64,000 bases of DNA from Chryseobacterium joostei (GCF_003815775.1 NZ_CP033926.1:2542001-2606000); one strand, 5' to 3'. Shown: positions 9,135-18,479, numbered from the stretch's first letter. Made by a program: numbers and translations. Notes: a model not told the origin generated them from the sequence alone.

Positions 9135-9866
9135 TTAAAATTCGTAGCCTACATCTACTAAATACAGTCCATGGGCCGGTGCTGAAGTTCCTGCTGCATT
9201 ACGGTTTTTGTCTTCAATTACCCTACGCATATCTTCAGGCTTCAGTTTTCCGGTACCGACTTCCACCATGGTCCCCACAATAGCACGAACCATATTTCTC
9301 AGAAAACGATTGGCAGAAACGGTGAACTTAAGCTCTGTTCCCTCCTGCTCCCAATGCGCCTTATACATTTTGCAGATGTTTGTCTTGTTGTCTGTTTTTA
9401 ATTTTGCAAAGCTTGTAAAATCTTCATACTCGAATAAGATTTTGCAGGCTTCATTCATTTTATCTATATCCAATGATCTTTTCCAGTGCTGCCACGCAGA
9501 CTCCTGAGTAAATGGATTTTTCGCTAATGAAATATAATACTCGTATGTTCTATACGTTGCATCAAAACGTGCGTGAAAGTCATCTCTCACCTTAAAAATC
9601 CTGTGAATGGAAATATCAGGAGGTAGAAACCCGTTTAGTCGGCGAGGAAATTCATCACTCAGCTCATGCTCCGTATCAAAGTGAGCAAATATTTTTTTGG
9701 CGTGAACCCCTGTATCCGTTCTTCCGGCACCCGTAGTTTTAATCTCTTCCCTTAAAATTGTGGAAAGTGCTTTTTCCAGTTCTTCCTGTACAGAAATGGC
9801 GTCCGGCTGTATCTGATAGCCGAAATAATTCTTTCCGTTGTAAGAAAATTCAATAAAGTATCTCAA
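9135..9866 (-). CDS. truA: tRNA pseudouridine synthase A
   Basis: Makes pseudouridine at positions 38-40 of the tRNA anticodon arm. The catalytic Asp lies in 'GAGRTDTGVHA', and 'NRFLRNMVRAIVGTMVEVG' is the typical C-terminal motif. No ATG begins the conserved N terminus. A TTG at 9866 gives the usual family start 'RYFIEFSYNGKNYFGYQ' (243 aa) and has a GGAG about 13 nt upstream. An upstream TTG (9887) would add seven residues not seen in the family. I chose 9866. Confidence 0.93.
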   Translation of the reverse strand: MRYFIEFSYNGKNYFGYQIQPDAISVQEELEKALSTILREEIKTTGAGRTDTGVHAKKIFAHFDTEHELSDEFPRRLNGFLPPDISIHRIFKVRDDFHARFDATYRTYEYYISLAKNPFTQESAWQHWKRSLDIDKMNEACKILFEYEDFTSFAKLKTDNKTNICKMYKAHWEQEGTELKFTVSANRFLRNMVRAIVGTMVEVGTGKLKPEDMRRVIEDKNRNAAGTSAPAHGLYLVDVGYEF

Positions 9867-9960
9867 TGTATTATAATAACTCCACAAAAATACTTTAATT
9901 TAACGAAATATTTGTTGAAAAGTCTTTGAGAATATTATACTAAATCCCTATGAAAATTCC

Positions 9961-9968
9961 TATTTTTG
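9961..9968 (+). promoter_or_regulatory. -7 box of lpxK with a very short leader
   Basis: TATTTTTG ends 7 bases before the lpxK ATG (9976). With the usual distance from this box to the transcription start, the leader would be only about 0-4 nt. Confidence 0.5.
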
Positions 9969-9975
9969 CAATCGT

Positions 9976-11001
9976 ATGAAAAGATGGTACCTTTATCCTT
10001 TTTCCCTTGGTTATCATTTGGTAACGGGTATCCGAAACACAATGTACGATTGGGGAATTTTTAAGTCGACAAAATTCAAGACACCGATAATCAATGTCGG
10101 GAACCTCTCTGTGGGCGGAAGTGGCAAGTCGCCAATGGTGATGTATCTCGCTCAATATTTATCCAAACACTATAGAACCGGAGTCCTTTCAAGGGGCTAC
10201 GGAAGACTGACTAAAGGGTACGAGGTTACCAACTACGACAGTAATTATAAGGTAGTGGGTGATGAAGCTATGCAGCTTTTTGAACGTTTCAAAAACCGTT
10301 TTGTTATTGCTGTATCAGAAGAACGTGTTCCTGGTGCCAAAAAGGTAATTGATGATATGGATCTGGAAGTGTTGGTATTGGATGATGCCCTACAGCACAG
10401 AGCGATTAAGGCAGGTTTCAATATTTTGATGACTGACTTTAATGATCCTTTCTTCAAGGATTACCTTCTTCCTGCCGGAGACCTTAGAGAATCCAGAGCG
10501 GGAGCAAACAGAGCAAACATTATCATGGTCAGTAAATGTCCTGATGAACTTACGGAGGAAACCAAAAGGTATTATATTTCAAGGATCAAACCTACTTATA
10601 ACCAAAAAGTATTCTTTTCATCCATTAGTTATGACGAGAATGTATACGGAAAAGATAAAATGCTTCCGGATAACAACTTAAATTATTACGATATTCTACT
10701 GATCACAGGAATTGCCAATCCTAAACCACTTTTAGAACATTTAGCCAAATTCTCAAAAAGAGTTAAGCATCTAAAATTTAGGGATCATCATAATTTTACC
10801 GATGAGGATATTAAAAAAATTCTTGCTGAGTATAAAAAATTAGGAGAATATAAACTGATATTAACCACAGAGAAAGATTATGTCCGTCTGAAAACTTTTG
10901 ACTATCTTAGAGATATTGTTTACTACTGGCCTATCAATGTCATTATTGATAAAAAGGAGGAATTCAATCAAATCATCTTAGATTATGTTAGAAAAAATTA
11001 A
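9976..11001 (+). CDS. lpxK: Tetraacyldisaccharide 4'-kinase
   Basis: Phosphorylates the 4'-position of the lipid A precursor at the inner face of the inner membrane. The N terminus 'MKRWYLYPFSLGYHLVTGIRN' is an amphipathic membrane anchor, followed by the P-loop 'VGNLSVGGSGKSP' (about 35-47), then 'LSRGYGR' and 'VLDDALQHR' (Walker B-like). 341 aa, usual length. Overlaps the downstream PNP gene by 17 bases, so the two are co-transcribed. Confidence 0.95.
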   Translation: MKRWYLYPFSLGYHLVTGIRNTMYDWGIFKSTKFKTPIINVGNLSVGGSGKSPMVMYLAQYLSKHYRTGVLSRGYGRLTKGYEVTNYDSNYKVVGDEAMQLFERFKNRFVIAVSEERVPGAKKVIDDMDLEVLVLDDALQHRAIKAGFNILMTDFNDPFFKDYLLPAGDLRESRAGANRANIIMVSKCPDELTEETKRYYISRIKPTYNQKVFFSSISYDENVYGKDKMLPDNNLNYYDILLITGIANPKPLLEHLAKFSKRVKHLKFRDHHNFTDEDIKKILAEYKKLGEYKLILTTEKDYVRLKTFDYLRDIVYYWPINVIIDKKEEFNQIILDYVRKN

Positions 11002-11800
11002 TGAGACAGCTGATTTTATCAAGAATATCATTCAGGAAACACCTGATTTTGCTGTTGTTTTAGGATCCGGACTTGGAAAACTGCAGAATGAAGTAGAACC
11101 GATCCATGTTTTAGAGTACAAAGACATCCCCAACTTTCCACAAACTACAGTTGCCGGCCATACCGGTAAGCTTATCTACGGAATACTGGAAGGGAAAAAA
11201 GTACTGATGATGAGTGGCCGTTTTCACTATTATGAAGGTCATTCCATGGAAACGGTAACCTTTCCTGTAAGGGTTTTTCATCTATTGGGAATTCAAAATT
11301 TAATTCTGTCCAATGCCTGTGGAGGAGTAAATCCTGATTATAGCATTGCAGATGTCGTTATCTTAAAGGATCACATTAATATGATGCCTGAGCACCCGCT
11401 TCGTGGGAAAAATATTGATGAACTCGGACCACGATTTGTGGATATGAGTGAACCCTACAACAAAAAAATGATTGCTGTAGCCGAAAAAGCAGCCTCAGAA
11501 AATAACATTAAAATCCATCAGGGAATCTACGTTGCATTACAAGGTCCAACCTTTGAAACTCCCGCTGAATATGGAATGATTAAAGCCATTGGGGGTGATA
11601 TGGTAGGAATGAGCACCGTTCCTGAAGTTATTGTTGCCAAGCACATGGGAATAGATGTATTTTGTATGTCTGTTATTACCGATCTTGGCGGACCGGATAT
11701 CGCTTTTGCCGTTTCTCATGAAGAAGTTTTAAATGCTGCAAACAAAGCTATGCCTAATGTCATTACGGTAGTGAAAGGATTAATCAAGAACTATCAATAG
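10985..11800 (+). CDS. Purine-nucleoside phosphorylase (class I, trimeric type)
   Basis: Cleaves inosine/guanosine with phosphate to give base plus ribose-1-phosphate; cytoplasmic purine salvage. Family signatures are visible: 'VVLGSGLG' (phosphate loop), 'VAGHTGKL', 'MSGRFHYYEGH', 'LSNACGGVN', 'ALQGPTFETPAEY' and 'VGMSTVPEVIVAKHMG'. 271 aa, normal length. The start overlaps the lpxK end by 17 bases. Confidence 0.94.
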   Translation: MLEKINETADFIKNIIQETPDFAVVLGSGLGKLQNEVEPIHVLEYKDIPNFPQTTVAGHTGKLIYGILEGKKVLMMSGRFHYYEGHSMETVTFPVRVFHLLGIQNLILSNACGGVNPDYSIADVVILKDHINMMPEHPLRGKNIDELGPRFVDMSEPYNKKMIAVAEKAASENNIKIHQGIYVALQGPTFETPAEYGMIKAIGGDMVGMSTVPEVIVAKHMGIDVFCMSVITDLGGPDIAFAVSHEEVLNAANKAMPNVITVVKGLIKNYQ

Positions 11801-11904
11801 AACCGCTCTTTTTTAAGCACTCATTAATCTATCCATAGAAATTTTCAATTTTATAAATTTTTCCTAATTCATGAAAAATCAATCTCAGATTCCAATTCAT
11901 TGTT

Positions 11905-11912
11905 TAGATTTG
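11905..11912 (+). promoter_or_regulatory. -7 box of the thioredoxin-like gene
   Basis: TAGATTTG fits TAnnTTTG; about 20 nt before the ATG at 11933. Confidence 0.55.
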
Positions 11913-11932
11913 TATAAATGAAATTGTAAGAA

Positions 11933-12448
11933 ATGAAAAAGTTGTTATTAATTTTTATGGTAGGAATATTTGGATTAAGCTATTCACAAAAAATTCCTAC
12001 TGTTCTTAAAACCGGATTTTCCAAGGAAGCCCTGAAGCAAAAACTGGAAGATGAAGACGGAAAAGCAATTACCATCCAACAGATTCTGGATCAACATAAA
12101 GGAAAAGTTCTGGTGATTGATTTCTGGGCAGGATGGTGCAGAGATTGTTTGCAGGCTCTTCCAAAAGCCGAAGTACTGGAAAAAAATAATCCAAATGTTG
12201 ATTTTGTATTCTTATCATTAGAAAGATCAAAAGAAGGATTTGATAAAAGCCTTGTAAGATTCAACATGAAAGAGAAAGATAACTACTGGTTTGCATCTGG
12301 ATGGAAAAATGATTTCAACAATTATATTGACCTGAACTGGATTCCAAGATACATGATTATTGATCAGAAATCGTCTATTGCAAAATACTACGCCATATCT
12401 CCGGAAGATCCTGAAATTCAAAAAACCATAGACAACCTTTTAAAATAA
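11933..12448 (+). CDS. Exported thioredoxin-fold protein (TlpA-like)
   Basis: 171 aa with signal peptide 1-18 (ends 'GLSYSQ'). The redox site is 'FWAGWCRDC', a CRDC variant of CxxC, at about residues 66-69. The cis-Pro loop is 'LNWIPRYMIID'. Acts as a periplasmic thiol-disulfide oxidoreductase or a thioredoxin-like relic; the partner is unknown. A GNAT gene follows after 20 bp, probably in the same transcript. Confidence 0.85.
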   Translation: MKKLLLIFMVGIFGLSYSQKIPTVLKTGFSKEALKQKLEDEDGKAITIQQILDQHKGKVLVIDFWAGWCRDCLQALPKAEVLEKNNPNVDFVFLSLERSKEGFDKSLVRFNMKEKDNYWFASGWKNDFNNYIDLNWIPRYMIIDQKSSIAKYYAISPEDPEIQKTIDNLLK

Positions 12449-12468
12449 TTCCACCTATTTTTTACACC

Positions 12469-12924
12469 ATGATTACAAGAGAAGCTACGAAGGAGGATTT
12501 AAAGATTCTTTTAGAATTTGAGCAGGGAATAGTTTCTGCCGAAAGACCTTTTAACAGTACACTGATTGAAGGAGAAATTCATTATTATGATCTGAATGAA
12601 TTCATACAATCACCAGATGCAACATTAATTGTTGTGGAAGACAATAATGAAATTGTAGCATCAGGTTATGCCCTGATTAAGAAGTCTGATAAAGACTACA
12701 ACAATTTTAAAAGCTATGCTTATCTGGGCTTTATGTATGTAAAACCTGAATACAGAGGAAAAGGAATCAACAAGGTGATTACCGATGAATTGGTAAACTG
12801 GGCAAAATCCAGAAATATTTCAGAAGTAAGGCTTGATGTTTATGCACAAAATGCTTCTGCAATAAAAGCCTATGAAAAAGCAGGGTTTGAACCCCTAATT
12901 CTTACAATGAGATTGAAATCTTAA
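12469..12924 (+). CDS. GNAT family N-acetyltransferase
   Basis: 151 aa. The acetyl-CoA site is 'LGFMYVKPEYRGKGINKVITDELVNWA' (about 84-110), with the R/Q-x-x-G-x-G/A motif as 'RGKGIN'; the closing strand is 'VRLDVYAQNASAIKAYEKAGF'. The substrate is unknown. It is the second gene after the thioredoxin-like protein, with no promoter box seen between them. Confidence 0.87.
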   Translation: MITREATKEDLKILLEFEQGIVSAERPFNSTLIEGEIHYYDLNEFIQSPDATLIVVEDNNEIVASGYALIKKSDKDYNNFKSYAYLGFMYVKPEYRGKGINKVITDELVNWAKSRNISEVRLDVYAQNASAIKAYEKAGFEPLILTMRLKS

Positions 12925-12954
12925 CGAATAATTTACCGTAAATAAAGGAATCCA

Positions 12955-12962
12955 TATCTTTG
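12955..12962 (+). promoter_or_regulatory. -7 box directly before dinB
   Basis: TATCTTTG, an exact TAnnTTTG, ends only 4 bases before the dinB ATG at 12967, so the mRNA would start at or near the start codon. Confidence 0.55.
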
Positions 12963-12966
12963 TGAT

Positions 12967-14064
12967 ATGGATTTTTCTTTGCCGCTTCGTAAAATTATTC
13001 ACGTAGATATGGATGCATTCTATGCTTCCGTGGAGCAGCATGACAACCCAACACTGAAAGGGAAACCCATTGCTGTGGGTGGCCAGCACCGAGGTGTAGT
13101 GGCTGCAGCAAGCTATGAAGCCAGAAAGTATGGTGTTCGCTCTGCAATGCCCAGCAAAACCGCAAAGGAAAGATGCCCTGATCTTATCTTTGTACCGCCC
13201 CGCTTTGCCCGATATAAGGAAATTTCAAAAAAGATTCGTGAAATATTCTATGAATACACTGATCTGGTAGAACCATTATCCCTGGATGAAGCCTATCTGG
13301 ACGTTACCGAAAATAAAAAGGGAATGGAATCTGCCAACCTCATCGCCAGAGAAATTCGTCAGAAAATATTTGAAGAAACGGGTTTAACTGCTTCTGCTGG
13401 AATTTCTGTAAATAAATTTCTGGCAAAAGTAGCTTCGGATATCAATAAACCCAATGGCCAAAAAACCATTCATCCTGATAAGGTAGAAAGTTTTCTGGAA
13501 GAATTGCCCGTTGAAAAATTTTATGGTGTAGGAAAGGTTACGGCTAACAAAATGTTTAGTTTAGGAATCTACAAAGGAAAAGATTTAAAGAAAAGATCGT
13601 TGGAAGACTTGGTAAGGCTCTTCGGGAAATCCGGAAAGCATTATTACAATGTGGTGCGCGGCATTCATACTTCGGAGGTAAAACCTCATCGGATCCAGAA
13701 AAGTGTAGCTGTAGAAAGAACTTTCTTTGAAGATCTTTTTGATGAACAGCAGATCAATGAAAAACTGGAAAGCCTGAGTCAGGAGCTTCACCAAAGGTTA
13801 CAGAAAAATAATATTCTGGGAAGAACCTTAACCTTAAAAATCAAGTATAAGGATTTTTCTCTTTTTACAAGAAGTATAACCCGAGAAGATTATTTTACAT
13901 CTCCTGAACAGTTTTTTAACACCGGAAAAAAATTATGGGAACTTCGTCCCTATGATAAAGCTGTCCGTCTTCTCGGATTGTCTCTCTCTCACCTTAATAC
14001 AGAGGAAAAAAAGCAAATTTCAGTTCAACTAAAAATCCCGTTTGAAGAATTCGAAAATCAATAG
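12967..14064 (+). CDS. dinB: DNA polymerase IV (Y family)
   Basis: Error-prone translesion polymerase, 365 aa. Palm motifs 'HVDMDAFYASVE' (catalytic Asp) and 'LSLDEAYLDVT' (catalytic Asp-Glu), 'SAGISVNKFLAKVASD', and a little-finger domain from about 240. No clear C-terminal beta-clamp pentapeptide was identified. The start must lie before the catalytic 'DMDAF' Met; the ATG at 12967 is the only ATG that does so, although it almost touches the promoter box (see findings). Confidence 0.95.
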   Translation: MDFSLPLRKIIHVDMDAFYASVEQHDNPTLKGKPIAVGGQHRGVVAAASYEARKYGVRSAMPSKTAKERCPDLIFVPPRFARYKEISKKIREIFYEYTDLVEPLSLDEAYLDVTENKKGMESANLIAREIRQKIFEETGLTASAGISVNKFLAKVASDINKPNGQKTIHPDKVESFLEELPVEKFYGVGKVTANKMFSLGIYKGKDLKKRSLEDLVRLFGKSGKHYYNVVRGIHTSEVKPHRIQKSVAVERTFFEDLFDEQQINEKLESLSQELHQRLQKNNILGRTLTLKIKYKDFSLFTRSITREDYFTSPEQFFNTGKKLWELRPYDKAVRLLGLSLSHLNTEEKKQISVQLKIPFEEFENQ

Positions 14065-14109
14065 GTCATATTTTTTCGCTAACTTGTAAAAACCAAACCA
14101 GCAAAAGTT

Positions 14110-15582
14110 ATGAACTCAACGATGATACAATTTTTCCACTGGTATTCTGAAGGTGATGGAAAGTTGTGGAAAGATACTCAAAAACAAGCTCAATATTTAG
14201 CAAAATTGGGAATTACCTCTGTCTGGTTTCCTCCAGCCTACAAAGGAACAAATGGGGGGTATTCTGTAGGATATGATGCCTATGACCTTTATGATCTGGG
14301 AGAATTTGATCAAAAAGGGACTATTGCCACCAAATATGGAACCAAGGATGACTATTTAAAAGCAATTAAAGCTTTAAAAAAACAAAATATAGAAGTCATT
14401 GTAGACATTGTCCTAGGCCATAAAGCCGGTGGTGATGAACTGGAAAAATTCAAGGTGGTAAAAGTGGATGAAAACAACAGGGATAAAGTTATTTCTGATG
14501 TTCTTGAAATAGAATCCTATACTAAATTTACATTTCCGGGAAGAGGAAAAAAATACTCTGATTTTGAATGGAACTTCAATTGCTTCAGCGGTGTTGACTA
14601 TGCAGAGGGCATGGATTCTCACATTTATAAAATACAATCCGAATATGGAGACGACTGGGAGGAAATGATTCATGATGAGAAAGGAAATTACGATTACCTG
14701 ATGTACAATGACATTGAACACAGAAATCCTTTTGTACGGGAAGAACTTAATGAATGGGCAAAGTGGTATTTTGATCAGACAGATTTTGATGGAGTCCGCC
14801 TTGATGCTTTAAAACACATTTCTCATGATTTTTATAAGGAGTGGATCACCCTTCTTCGCTCCAATTCAGGCAAAAATATCTTTGCTGTAGGGGAATATTG
14901 GGCACCAGGATATCTCCATCTTCTCCAAAAATATATTGAAGTAACTGAAGGGTGTATGAGTCTTTTTGATAGTTCATTACAAAACAATTTTCATAATGCC
15001 TCAAAAGAAGGAGAGTCTTATGATCTCAGAAGAATTCTTGACGAAACGCTTACTCAGGCAGATCCTTTACACGCCGTAAGTATTGTTGCCAACCATGATA
15101 CTCAACCTCTTCAAGATCTGGAAGCTCCTGTTGAATCTTGGTTTAAGCCTATTGCCTATGCATTGATTTTACTAAGAAAAGATGGCTATCCGTGTGTATT
15201 TTATCCTGACCTGTATGGTGCTCATTATGTAGATAAGGACAGGGCCGGAAATGATCAGGAAATATTTATGCCGAAAGTAGATGGGATTGAAGAACTGCTT
15301 AAAGCCAGAAAAGATCATGCTTATGGAGAACAACGGGATTATTTTGAAGATGCCAACTGCCTCGGATGGGTACGTGGAGGAGATGATCAGCATATGGGAT
15401 GTGCGGTTGTACTCAGTAATAAAGATAGCTACAACAAGCCTATGGAAATGGGAAAACGCTATGCGGGTAAAAAGTTTAAGGATCTGTTAAATCGGTTCAA
15501 GGATAAAGTCACCATTGATGAAAATGGTTGGGGAGATTTTCCTGTACCCGCAGGAAATGTAAGTGTCTGGGTTTCCGAATAA
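14110..15582 (+). CDS. Cytoplasmic alpha-amylase, GH13
   Basis: 490 aa without a signal peptide, so intracellular, like AmyA of enterobacteria (GH13_5 type). Catalytic residues: Asp in 'DGVRLDALKH' (about 230), Glu in 'AVGEYWAPG' (about 262) and Asp in 'VANHDTQ' (about 330). Other GH13 regions: 'VIVDIVLGHKAGGD', and 'MIQFFHWY' at the N terminus. Hydrolyses internal alpha-1,4 bonds of glycogen or maltodextrins. Apparently monocistronic; ends at a bidirectional terminator. Confidence 0.93.
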   Translation: MNSTMIQFFHWYSEGDGKLWKDTQKQAQYLAKLGITSVWFPPAYKGTNGGYSVGYDAYDLYDLGEFDQKGTIATKYGTKDDYLKAIKALKKQNIEVIVDIVLGHKAGGDELEKFKVVKVDENNRDKVISDVLEIESYTKFTFPGRGKKYSDFEWNFNCFSGVDYAEGMDSHIYKIQSEYGDDWEEMIHDEKGNYDYLMYNDIEHRNPFVREELNEWAKWYFDQTDFDGVRLDALKHISHDFYKEWITLLRSNSGKNIFAVGEYWAPGYLHLLQKYIEVTEGCMSLFDSSLQNNFHNASKEGESYDLRRILDETLTQADPLHAVSIVANHDTQPLQDLEAPVESWFKPIAYALILLRKDGYPCVFYPDLYGAHYVDKDRAGNDQEIFMPKVDGIEELLKARKDHAYGEQRDYFEDANCLGWVRGGDDQHMGCAVVLSNKDSYNKPMEMGKRYAGKKFKDLLNRFKDKVTIDENGWGDFPVPAGNVSVWVSE

Positions 15583-15605
15583 AAACAATAGTAAATAAAA
15601 TATAA

Positions 15606-15632
15606 AAAGCGCACATCAGTGATGTACGCTTT
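15606..15632. terminator. Bidirectional terminator between amylase and the Cys-rich peptide gene
   Basis: AAAGCGCACATCA / TGATGTACGCTTT around a single base, with T-rich and A-rich flanks; lies between the two convergent stop codons. Confidence 0.8.
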
Positions 15633-15653
15633 ATTTTATTATAATACTGAATA

Positions 15654-15821
15654 TTAGCATTTAATTCCACGGCAGCTCCATAGATCCTGAGCCCATTCAC
15701 AACAATAATTGTCTTCGTTATAAAAACAGCATATTCTGTCTCTAATAATGATTCCTCCTTTTAAATTTTTAAGTTCTTCTCTGTTAATTTTTCTTGCGTT
15801 TTGAAGTTTTGTCGATTTCAT
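15654..15821 (-). CDS. Cys-rich peptide with double-glycine leader (bacteriocin-like), 55 aa
   Basis: Short gene: ATG at 15821, TAA at 15654-15656. Residues 1-23 form a charged leader ending in 'REELKNLKGG', the double-glycine processing signal of peptides exported through C39-peptidase ABC transporters. The 32-residue core contains six cysteines as CC-(7)-CC-(8)-C-(4)-C plus two Trp, suggesting disulfides or other Cys modification. Chryseobacterium genomes carry many short 'bacteriocin-like' peptides with such K/L-rich GG leaders; this resembles them. No peptidase, transporter or modification enzyme lies nearby, so processing would have to be in trans. Role (toxin, signal or other) unknown. 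Confidence 0.75.
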   Translation of the reverse strand: MKSTKLQNARKINREELKNLKGGIIIRDRICCFYNEDNYCCEWAQDLWSCRGIKC

Positions 15822-15969
15822 AGTTTAATGTTTTAGAATTTGGTTTATGAATATAATAAAAAAACTTAACAAAACCACATAACAAACTACAAAACAACTC
15901 AATAGAACAACAACACTATAAAAGAAAGAACAGTAAAATTAGAATTAAAAACTATTTATTATTATTTAT

Positions 15970-17313
15970 CTAAAAATGTATTTTTTGTATTTTTAGAATC
16001 TCGGGTCGTTCCGATTGATCAGAAATCTTACCTGTTCTGGCAAATTCTGCCCAAAGCGCCCTTAACTTTTTACCGTTCTCATGAATACGTTCCCATGGTA
16101 TATTCTTTAGCATTTCAGATGATTTCCAGGCTGCTTCATTACCGAAGATCAAGGGGAGGTCAATACAATGGGGAGCACCTATAGGATTCTCCTTTAGTTG
16201 GGAATGTATTCTGAATAAATAAACATTTCCTCCTGCTTTAGCATAATCTTCTGCAAATTTTCGAGCCGGAGCACCGTAGATAAATTCTGTAGTTTTCTCT
16301 ACTGTTTTATCCATGATCTTTAGTCCCAGACCTTTTCCAAAGTATTTGTTTAAAGCGTCCGAAGTTTTAAGATAAAATGCTGTTTCATCATTATTCAAAC
16401 CAATCAACACATCGTATTTTTTGGCATTCTCCTGCCATTTTTCAACGGACTCTTCTTCCGTGCATAACGGAGGAAAACCATATTGTGTACCAAAGGGCAT
16501 GGCGGCTTTCAAACCAAACTTCATGAAAGATGGCACAAATTTATCGTATTCATCCATCATTTTTAAAACATCTGTCTCATCTTTAATTTCCTCTGTTTTT
16601 TTCAGAAATTCAGCAGACATTTTCTTTCTTTTATGACGCAGACCTAAAGGTGCACTCTGAATAATTACCCGCTTAAATAAATCATCAACTCCCTCGGATA
16701 TCATTAAATGCGCTATAGCATCTCCTCCTGAGGATTGCCCAAGTAATGTGATATTTTCAGGATCTCCACCAAAATCTGCAATATTGGCCTTTATCCATTT
16801 CAACGCCTCAATCATATCAAATAATCCCAGGTTTGCAGGTCTTTTCTCATCACCACCTAAAAAGCCAAAGAGCCCTAAACGATATGAAACGGTAACTACA
16901 ATGATATGCTGTTCCTTTACCCATTCTGTAGGATCTGCAGTGGTCAGATCACCACAGCCAATTTCATGGGAACCTCCATGAATCCAGACCAAAACGGGAA
17001 GATTTTCGTTTTCAGTAATATTTTCAGGACGGGTTATCGAAAGATATTGGGTAGCTTCTTCTGCTTCAAATTCTTCAACAGGAGTTCTCCCAATCATTTT
17101 TTCTACAAGAGGACTGAGTTTCTGTGGGCAAACCGGCGTTTTATCAGGGTAAAGAATATCTGAAGTGGAGCGTTCTATTGGAACAGGTTTTTGAAATCTT
17201 TCGGAGCGGGCATAGCGAATGCTTTTAGCCTTGATAACTCCGTCTTTCTTTAATGCTGCAATTTTTCCAAAACGGGCATCAAAAATATGGATCCCTTTCT
17301 GTTGTGATTTCAT
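15970..17313 (-). CDS. Type B carboxylesterase family protein
   Basis: 447 aa, somewhat shorter than the usual 490-550 of PnbA-type esterases; no signal peptide. Motifs: oxyanion 'VLVWIHGGSHEIGCG', nucleophile elbow 'LLGQSSGGDA' (Ser near 193), acid region 'IGLNNDETAF', and His in 'GAPHCIDL' (about 381). Hydrolyses ester bonds of small molecules, probably in the cytoplasm. Missing length is mainly in loops; all catalytic elements appear present. Stands alone. Confidence 0.9.
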   Translation of the reverse strand: MKSQQKGIHIFDARFGKIAALKKDGVIKAKSIRYARSERFQKPVPIERSTSDILYPDKTPVCPQKLSPLVEKMIGRTPVEEFEAEEATQYLSITRPENITENENLPVLVWIHGGSHEIGCGDLTTADPTEWVKEQHIIVVTVSYRLGLFGFLGGDEKRPANLGLFDMIEALKWIKANIADFGGDPENITLLGQSSGGDAIAHLMISEGVDDLFKRVIIQSAPLGLRHKRKKMSAEFLKKTEEIKDETDVLKMMDEYDKFVPSFMKFGLKAAMPFGTQYGFPPLCTEEESVEKWQENAKKYDVLIGLNNDETAFYLKTSDALNKYFGKGLGLKIMDKTVEKTTEFIYGAPARKFAEDYAKAGGNVYLFRIHSQLKENPIGAPHCIDLPLIFGNEAAWKSSEMLKNIPWERIHENGKKLRALWAEFARTGKISDQSERPEILKIQKIHF

Positions 17314-17445
17314 TTAAAAAAAATTATGAAAACTTCTATCCTTAAAATTAATTCGGTTTTTTGAGAAGAAAAAATTTAATTGATTCTTTTAAACACAAAT
17401 ACTTATTGATAGATTCCATAAATAAAAACAATATAACTTGTTTTT

Positions 17446-18348
17446 TTAATTGAGGACTTTGTATTCGCTTGGAGAAAGACCCACTTTTGTTTTGAATAGC
17501 CTTGTAAAGTGTTGTGGATACTTGAAACCCAGGTCATAGGAAATTTCACTGATGGATTTTCCCTGATCCAGAATTTGTTCTTTGGCTATATCGATTAATT
17601 TATTGTGGATAAATTCCTGCGGGGAAATTCCCAATTCCTTTTTAATTAAATCACCAAAATAATTGGCAGATAAATTAAGTTTTTCCGCAAAGTAATTCAC
17701 CATTGGAAAGCCTATATTTTTAGGGTTATCAGATTTTAAATAATCATCAACAAGATTTTCAAATTTACCAATTACTCCCTGATTAATATGATCTCTTGTG
17801 ATGAACTGACGGTCATAAAAACGCATACAGTAATTTAAAAATAGTTCAATATTATTTACTACTAAAGACTTACTGTGTTTATCAATGGCTTGTTCCAGCT
17901 CCAGTTTGATATTTTTAAAGCATTCCAATACAATTTCTCGTTCTTTTTCAGAAAGGTGTAAGGCTTCGTGTACATCGTAGGAAAAGAAGTTATAATCTTT
18001 GATGTGCTTTCCTAAGTTTGTTCCTTTTATTAAATCAGGATGGAAAATTAATGCAGAACCTGCAGGCTGAACATATTTATCTTTGTTATAAATTCCATAG
18101 GTCTGCCCGGGAGCGATGAAAACCAGCGTTCCTTCCTGATAATCGTAGCTATGTTTCCCATACTGCATGTCTCCACACATCACATCTTTCAGAAAAACGG
18201 TATAAAATCCAAATTTTCTTTTGTGCTGACAGATAGGATCGGATTTGGAAAAATCTATGACACTTACCAACGGATGCAGGGTTTCCTGATTGGCCATTTT
18301 GTTGTATTCCGAGACACTATTATAGATTTCAACCTCCTGATTTTCCAT
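17446..18348 (-). CDS. AraC family transcriptional regulator
   Basis: 300 aa. An N-terminal cupin-like sensing domain (about 20-150, 'YDYQEGTLVFIAPGQTYGI') and a C-terminal AraC DNA-binding domain with two helix-turn-helix units, ending in 'FKYPQHFTRLFKTKVGLSPSEYK'. Divergent to the cupin/alcohol dehydrogenase genes, the usual position for their activator. A TAATTTTG box at 18371-18378 is its own promoter. Confidence 0.9.
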   Translation of the reverse strand: MENQEVEIYNSVSEYNKMANQETLHPLVSVIDFSKSDPICQHKRKFGFYTVFLKDVMCGDMQYGKHSYDYQEGTLVFIAPGQTYGIYNKDKYVQPAGSALIFHPDLIKGTNLGKHIKDYNFFSYDVHEALHLSEKEREIVLECFKNIKLELEQAIDKHSKSLVVNNIELFLNYCMRFYDRQFITRDHINQGVIGKFENLVDDYLKSDNPKNIGFPMVNYFAEKLNLSANYFGDLIKKELGISPQEFIHNKLIDIAKEQILDQGKSISEISYDLGFKYPQHFTRLFKTKVGLSPSEYKVLN

Positions 18349-18370
18349 GAAATATATTTTTATTACTATT

Positions 18371-18378
18371 CAAAATTA
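18371..18378 (-). promoter_or_regulatory. -7 box of the araC-type gene
   Basis: Minus-strand TAATTTTG, 22 bases before the ATG at 18348. Confidence 0.5.
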
Positions 18379-18444
18379 CCACTTTCCTTTGTAACTGAAA
18401 TGGTGTCTGTAAAATTGGTAAGTAATTCGGTAATCTGTATAAGC

Positions 18445-18472
18445 TTGGTTTACTGAAAAGTTTCGACTTTTG
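18445..18472 (+). promoter_or_regulatory. Promoter of the cupin gene
   Basis: TTG at 18445-18447, 17 bp, then GACTTTTG at 18465-18472 (one mismatch to TAnnTTTG), ending 7 bases before the ATG at 18480. The spacing is right for a Bacteroidota promoter; the leader would be very short. Confidence 0.45.
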
Positions 18473-18479
18473 TATCGTT

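Noticed and set aside
9866..9887. Upstream TTG start for truA
   Set aside because: Adds WSYYNT before the conserved family start; the TTG at 9866 fits better.
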